In this document: positions 4,716-7,300 of the stretch, piece after piece
How the letters are laid out: every line of letters starts with the position of its first letter
Position numbering within the stretch: the stretch's first letter is position 1
From: an uncultured Thermoproteales archaeon
GTDB lineage: Archaea > Thermoproteota > Thermoprotei > Thermoproteales > Thermoproteaceae
DNA length: 7,300 nucleotides
Direction of reading: 5' to 3'
NCBI GenBank assembly: GCA_946480885.1
Contig: CAMLLK010000041.1
Location: forward strand, 1-7,300
Notes under the pieces: model-generated
Database searches by the model: none
The model's input: the letters and a program-made list of their open reading frames with translations, nothing else
Told to the model about the DNA's origin: nothing
Position numbers and translations under genes: made by a program

Positions 4716-5177
4716 ATGTATCTTCAAATTGTCGAAATTTCGTTGTTACTAGCCGCTGTGGGGGCGCTTGTTATAATAATCTTCTTTATCTCTAGACGTC
4801 AGCCGCAGCCCGTCGAGCCTCCTATGAGGTTCACCCCCGGTGAACAAGAGATACTAAAACAGATAGACGAGTTGAGAGAAAGACTAGAGAGAGTAATTCC
4901 GCCGTATGGAAGAGTTGGATATGTGCCGTCCACTTTAGAGGATTTAAAAGACCTACTCGGTTTTGTATATATAAAATTGGGAAATAGAGAGATAGGCACA
5001 AAGCCTGTACCTATTGAAAATTTTGAAAAATTAGATATAAACTTTTTACAGGCTAATATTAATGATTTATATGTATATGTAATTAGGAAAAATGAGAAGA
5101 AACTTATAGCAGTCGGTAAACAATATTTAGACTATCTCACTGTGAGATTTCTCTACGACTTTCTCGACTACATTTAG
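4716..5177 (+). CDS. Single-pass membrane protein with coiled coil, unknown function
   Basis: The 153 residues begin with a membrane helix at about 7-26 (SLLLAAVGALVIIIFFI), followed by a basic RR pair and a proline-rich linker. A short charged coiled-coil stretch lies at about 43-60 (EQEILKQIDELRERLERV). The soluble C-terminal domain of about 85 residues alternates strand-like and helical segments (FVYIKLGN, LYVYVIRKNEKKLIAVGKQYL). The basic residues after the helix suggest a cytoplasmic C-terminal domain. I do not recognise the family. The order of segments might be compatible with a small profilin/roadblock-like alpha-beta fold, but that is a guess. It has its own TATA element and lies after an sRNA candidate. 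Its 3' end overlaps the opposing AMMECR1 gene by 41 bp. Confidence 0.72.
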   Translation: MYLQIVEISLLLAAVGALVIIIFFISRRQPQPVEPPMRFTPGEQEILKQIDELRERLERVIPPYGRVGYVPSTLEDLKDLLGFVYIKLGNREIGTKPVPIENFEKLDINFLQANINDLYVYVIRKNEKKLIAVGKQYLDYLTVRFLYDFLDYI

Positions 5178-5799
5178 CCTCGTCTATTAAAACACGTTCA
5201 TATACATCTCCTAGTGGAGATATTTCGCGAAATATCTGTGCTTCGTAGACATATACTCTAGTTTTTTTATCTAACCAACAGTCACCAGGTAGCCACGCCT
5301 TAATACAGCCGTGTGTGAGATACTCCTCTACATCCCAACACTCCTCTACAGCCACTTGCGGCAGTAATAGTCCGGAGTAGAAGCCCCTACGTATGAACAG
5401 TCCGTGTCTACCTACTTGAATATACTCTAGATAGCTCCTTGGGTCTTCCTGTAGTTGTACCATGGGACTTAAGACACTGACTTCAAAAACTACTTGACTT
5501 AACTCCTCTAGAGTCAACGCGGGGAAACGCGGGTCGTTACAACAAGCAGCTATTGCGCTGTGGACAGTGGCGTTTAGAACATTTCTATAGCCTTCTGGAT
5601 AGCCTATACAACCACGGAGTTCATATCGACTCCCTTGTACGCTCTCAATTGTGGTGAAGACGCCGTAGTTATCTATTAAAAACCTCCCCGGAGGGTCTTC
5701 TGGCAGTTTTACGACACCTGTTTTGAGATACACTTCTACAGACTTTCTAGCTAGTTTTACTAAATACCCGCCCTCTTGTAGAGAATATGGCCTAAACAT
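5137..5799 (-). CDS. AMMECR1-domain protein
   Basis: The 220 residues span the complete AMMECR1 domain found widely in archaea and in the human AMMECR1 protein. The signature LRGCIGY is at 61-67, with further conserved blocks GVFTTI (46-51), DPRFPALTLEEL (89-100), FEVSVLSP (105-112) and GLLLPQVAVEE (143-153). The molecular function is not settled; structures such as Pyrococcus PH0010 are known, and the LRGCIG block with its cysteine has been proposed to be an active or binding site. The ATG at 5799 is preceded by an A/T-rich promoter region shared with the divergent cysteine-rich gene, and no Shine-Dalgarno is seen. The C-terminal 13 codons, rich in Arg, Glu and Ser, overlap the opposing membrane-protein gene. 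The family identification is secure; a specific role cannot be given. Confidence 0.92.
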   Translation of the reverse strand: MFRPYSLQEGGYLVKLARKSVEVYLKTGVVKLPEDPPGRFLIDNYGVFTTIESVQGSRYELRGCIGYPEGYRNVLNATVHSAIAACCNDPRFPALTLEELSQVVFEVSVLSPMVQLQEDPRSYLEYIQVGRHGLFIRRGFYSGLLLPQVAVEECWDVEEYLTHGCIKAWLPGDCWLDKKTRVYVYEAQIFREISPLGDVYERVLIDEAKCSRESRREISQ

Positions 5800-5807
5800 A
5801 TTAAGAT

Positions 5808-5827
5808 AGATAAATATTTTTTAATAC
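5808..5827. promoter_or_regulatory. Shared A/T-rich divergent promoter region
   Basis: An uninterrupted A/T stretch lies in the 45 bp between the AMMECR1 start (5799, minus) and the cysteine-rich gene start (5845, plus). On the minus strand TATTAAAA sits about 20-28 bp before the AMMECR1 ATG; on the plus strand ATTTTTTAA sits about 22-30 bp before the other ATG. Both fit leaderless transcription from overlapping TATA elements. Confidence 0.5.
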
Positions 5828-5844
5828 TGTAGCTGGGCAGTTAC

Positions 5845-6072
5845 ATGCCGTTGTGTTCTATATGCGGCAGAGAAGTTAATTTTAAAAACGTGTCTTATAT
5901 ATACGAAAACACTTTTGTCTGTAGAGACTGCTTTCCACAGTACTATATAAAGAATCTTTGTAGAGTAGTCGAGCGTCGGCTGAGGGGAGAGAACCCGCCT
6001 GCGTGTATGTTTTGTAGTTTTAAAAAACTATGTGACGGCTATGTGGCTAAGACGTTAAAGTCGCTTTCTTAG
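5845..6072 (+). CDS. Small cysteine-rich, probable zinc-binding protein
   Basis: The protein has 75 residues and eight cysteines. The N-terminal half has the zinc-ribbon pattern C4-x2-C7 with C26-x2-C29, the first pair in CSICGRE and the second in CRDC, separated by a short strand-rich insert. The second half has C39, then C54-x2-C57-x5-C63 (ACMFCSFKKLC). The last three resemble the C-terminal cysteine cluster that holds an Fe-S cluster in Cas4 and AddB-type proteins, although no nuclease residues are present. A second zinc site is equally possible. The function is unknown; such small ribbons commonly bind nucleic acid or protein. The start is 26 bp from a TATA-like element. It is divergent from AMMECR1, and its last eight codons and stop overlap the opposing methyltransferase gene. 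The cysteine spacing makes a real gene likely. Confidence 0.75.
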   Translation: MPLCSICGREVNFKNVSYIYENTFVCRDCFPQYYIKNLCRVVERRLRGENPPACMFCSFKKLCDGYVAKTLKSLS

Positions 6073-7192
6073 ACTTTAGGAGAGCTATAAAAAAGCCCGG
6101 CGTGTCGTGTAAATGGGGGAGAAATCTTTTACAATTATCGCACCCCCACCCCGGGGCGCCCACGGGTAGTCCAGTTTCTAAAACTTCTGCCCCAGACTTC
6201 TCCACCACGGACTCGTTTTCAAGGGCTGTAATTGTACAGGTAGAGTATATGACAAAGGGCGATATCTTAAGGGCTGTTTTTAAAAATTGTATTTGGTAAC
6301 GGGATAGCGTTTTGATATTTTTAAAACTAACTCTATGGTAAAGTTTGGGGCGTACTCCTAGATCGGTACAGGGAGGGTCTACTAAAGCTACTTCGGCTCT
6401 AAGTTTTGGAAAATCTCTATCTATAAACCTACTGTCGTGTAGAAATATGTCAATACAGTTCTCTAAGCCCAGTCTACAAGCCTCTCTCTTTAATTTATTA
6501 ATCTTAGGCCAAGATCTATCGACTGCATATACTCTCAGCCCCATCTGGGCAAGATGTGTGGTCTTGCCGCCAGGCGCTGCGTTGAAATCTACAGCGGTTC
6601 TTGTGCCTAATTTTTTAACTACGTGGCCAACCGCTATGGCAGGTAGGCTTTGGCTATAGAAAAGCCCCTCTTCGTACTCTGCCAAATTTCTAAGCTTGGG
6701 AGTCTTATATAACGACTTTTCTACCTTGATGTATATACCCCTCCTAGTCTTTAAAATATCTTCGCTACTGACTAACGCGACGCCGTAAGCCACAACTATG
6801 CCGTTATCTGCCACGACGTTAACCTCCTCGCCTTGTCTTATATGGTCGGTTTTTAAAACGCCGGGTGCGTATAAATCGGCGCCCAACATCACGCTCTCTG
6901 CGGCTTTTTTATCAACAACGACGACTTTTTTCGCAGTGGGTATTTTAAAAGGCCCTAAGACAGGTAGCCACAGAGCGTCTTCAAAATGTTCATCTCGGTA
7001 TACAGTAATGCCTTTTGAATTAAGTCTCTTTATTAATTCCCCAGGCGTTATTTTTGACGTATTTACCCTAATGTAATACCTCGTGGGGGGCGTTGTGAGA
7101 GATTTAAATAACTGATCTATCTCTCCGTCGGCGAGGTACTCACGTAGATGTCTATATGTCTCCTCGTCGATTTCTATACCATAGAAATTCAT
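6047..7192 (-). CDS. PUA-domain RNA cytosine-C5 methyltransferase, NSUN6-like
   Basis: This NOL1/NOP2/Sun family enzyme transfers a methyl group from S-adenosylmethionine to carbon 5 of cytosine in RNA. Its 381 residues form an N-terminal domain (about 1-80) with YIRVNTSK, a PUA RNA-binding domain at about 88-160 (GADLYAPGVL at 104-113), and a Rossmann-fold methyltransferase domain from about 170. The SAM motif is NAAPGGKTTH (204-213), with acidic Asp225 following. Motif IV is VDPPC (271-275), giving Cys275, and motif VI is YSTCT (316-320), giving the presumed nucleophile Cys319; RFLPHLHDTPGFFIA (356-370) closes the domain. The PUA-plus-methyltransferase order is that of human NSUN6 and its archaeal homologues, known to methylate C72 at the end of the tRNA acceptor stem. 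That substrate is inferred here. The start overlaps the upstream gene by ATGA, and the 3' end overlaps the cysteine-rich gene. Confidence 0.9.
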   Translation of the reverse strand: MNFYGIEIDEETYRHLREYLADGEIDQLFKSLTTPPTRYYIRVNTSKITPGELIKRLNSKGITVYRDEHFEDALWLPVLGPFKIPTAKKVVVVDKKAAESVMLGADLYAPGVLKTDHIRQGEEVNVVADNGIVVAYGVALVSSEDILKTRRGIYIKVEKSLYKTPKLRNLAEYEEGLFYSQSLPAIAVGHVVKKLGTRTAVDFNAAPGGKTTHLAQMGLRVYAVDRSWPKINKLKREACRLGLENCIDIFLHDSRFIDRDFPKLRAEVALVDPPCTDLGVRPKLYHRVSFKNIKTLSRYQIQFLKTALKISPFVIYSTCTITALENESVVEKSGAEVLETGLPVGAPGWGCDNCKRFLPHLHDTPGFFIALLKSKKATLTS

Positions 7193-7300
7193 TTAGAGAT
7201 TATACTTGCCAAAATTTCTCTAGCTCTCTCTGGGTCTTTTTTAACAAGCTGCCATAGCTCATCTTCGTATTTTAGATAATAACGATATGTCTTATTTCTC
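7189..7300 (-). CDS. C-terminal end of an unidentified gene (start outside window)
   Basis: On the minus strand an open frame enters from the window edge and ends at TGA 7191-7189, overlapping the methyltransferase ATG as ATGA. The visible 36 residues are helical and charged (RYYLKYEDELWQLVKKD, then PERAREILASIISK). The overlap and shared strand suggest co-translation with the NSUN6-like enzyme. The fragment is too short to assign a family. The uniformly helical, in-frame sequence up to an ATGA junction is the evidence that it is coding. Confidence 0.6.
   Translation of the reverse strand, partial: RNKTYRYYLKYEDELWQLVKKDPERAREILASIISK

Overview
The window looks like part of a chromosome from a hyperthermophilic crenarchaeon of the Thermoproteales, most like Pyrobaculum. 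The reasons are A-type (archaeal) ATP synthase genes, an archaeal stomatin/NfeD-protease pair, AMMECR1 and PUA-NSUN (NSUN6-like) proteins, AGA/AGG/ATA-rich codon use, TATA elements about 25 bp upstream of start codons with no Shine-Dalgarno (leaderless transcripts), very tight gene packing, and C/D-box guide RNA-like structures between genes. The genus is an inference; no rRNA is present to confirm it. No gene-free stretch exceeds 300 bases. The longest, 2141-2332, appears to hold two guide RNAs.

Region 1 (1-2140) is a split A-type ATP synthase locus. On the plus strand lie the 3' end of subunit D (central shaft), a 52-codon coiled-coil gene in the position of the small epsilon subunit of the Sulfolobus operon, and the proteolipid ring subunit K/c. 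Running towards them on the minus strand are a short coiled-coil gene (subunit H-like peripheral stalk) and subunit C, overlapping by ATGA. The stop codons of K and C overlap each other, so the two ATP synthase operons meet tail to tail.

Region 2 (2141-2332) separates the ATP synthase genes from the stomatin operon. It contains a well-formed C/D-box sRNA candidate on the plus strand and a weaker one on the minus strand, with their D boxes three bases apart. The promoter of the first candidate seems interlocked with that of the H-like gene.

Region 3 (2333-4613) is a membrane-protein operon on the plus strand: a stomatin (SPFH) protein, a membrane NfeD-type serine protease with the Ser/Lys dyad, and a small two-helix membrane protein. 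Starts and stops overlap throughout, so translation is probably coupled. The first two match the Pyrococcus p-stomatin/STOPP pair, in which the protease cleaves the C-terminal end of the stomatin.

Region 4 (4614-7300) opens with another C/D-box sRNA candidate in a 102-bp gap, then a single-pass membrane protein of unknown function. Next come the divergent pair AMMECR1 (minus) and a cysteine-rich zinc-binding protein (plus), sharing a 45-bp A/T-rich promoter region. The window ends with an NSUN6-like RNA m5C methyltransferase on the minus strand, coupled by ATGA to an unidentified gene that runs off the end. Convergent neighbours here overlap by 41 and 26 bp.

The most interesting material is the set of guide-RNA candidates and the small epsilon-position gene, which gene-only annotation would probably miss. 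I see no mobile element, CRISPR array or clear sign of horizontal transfer.
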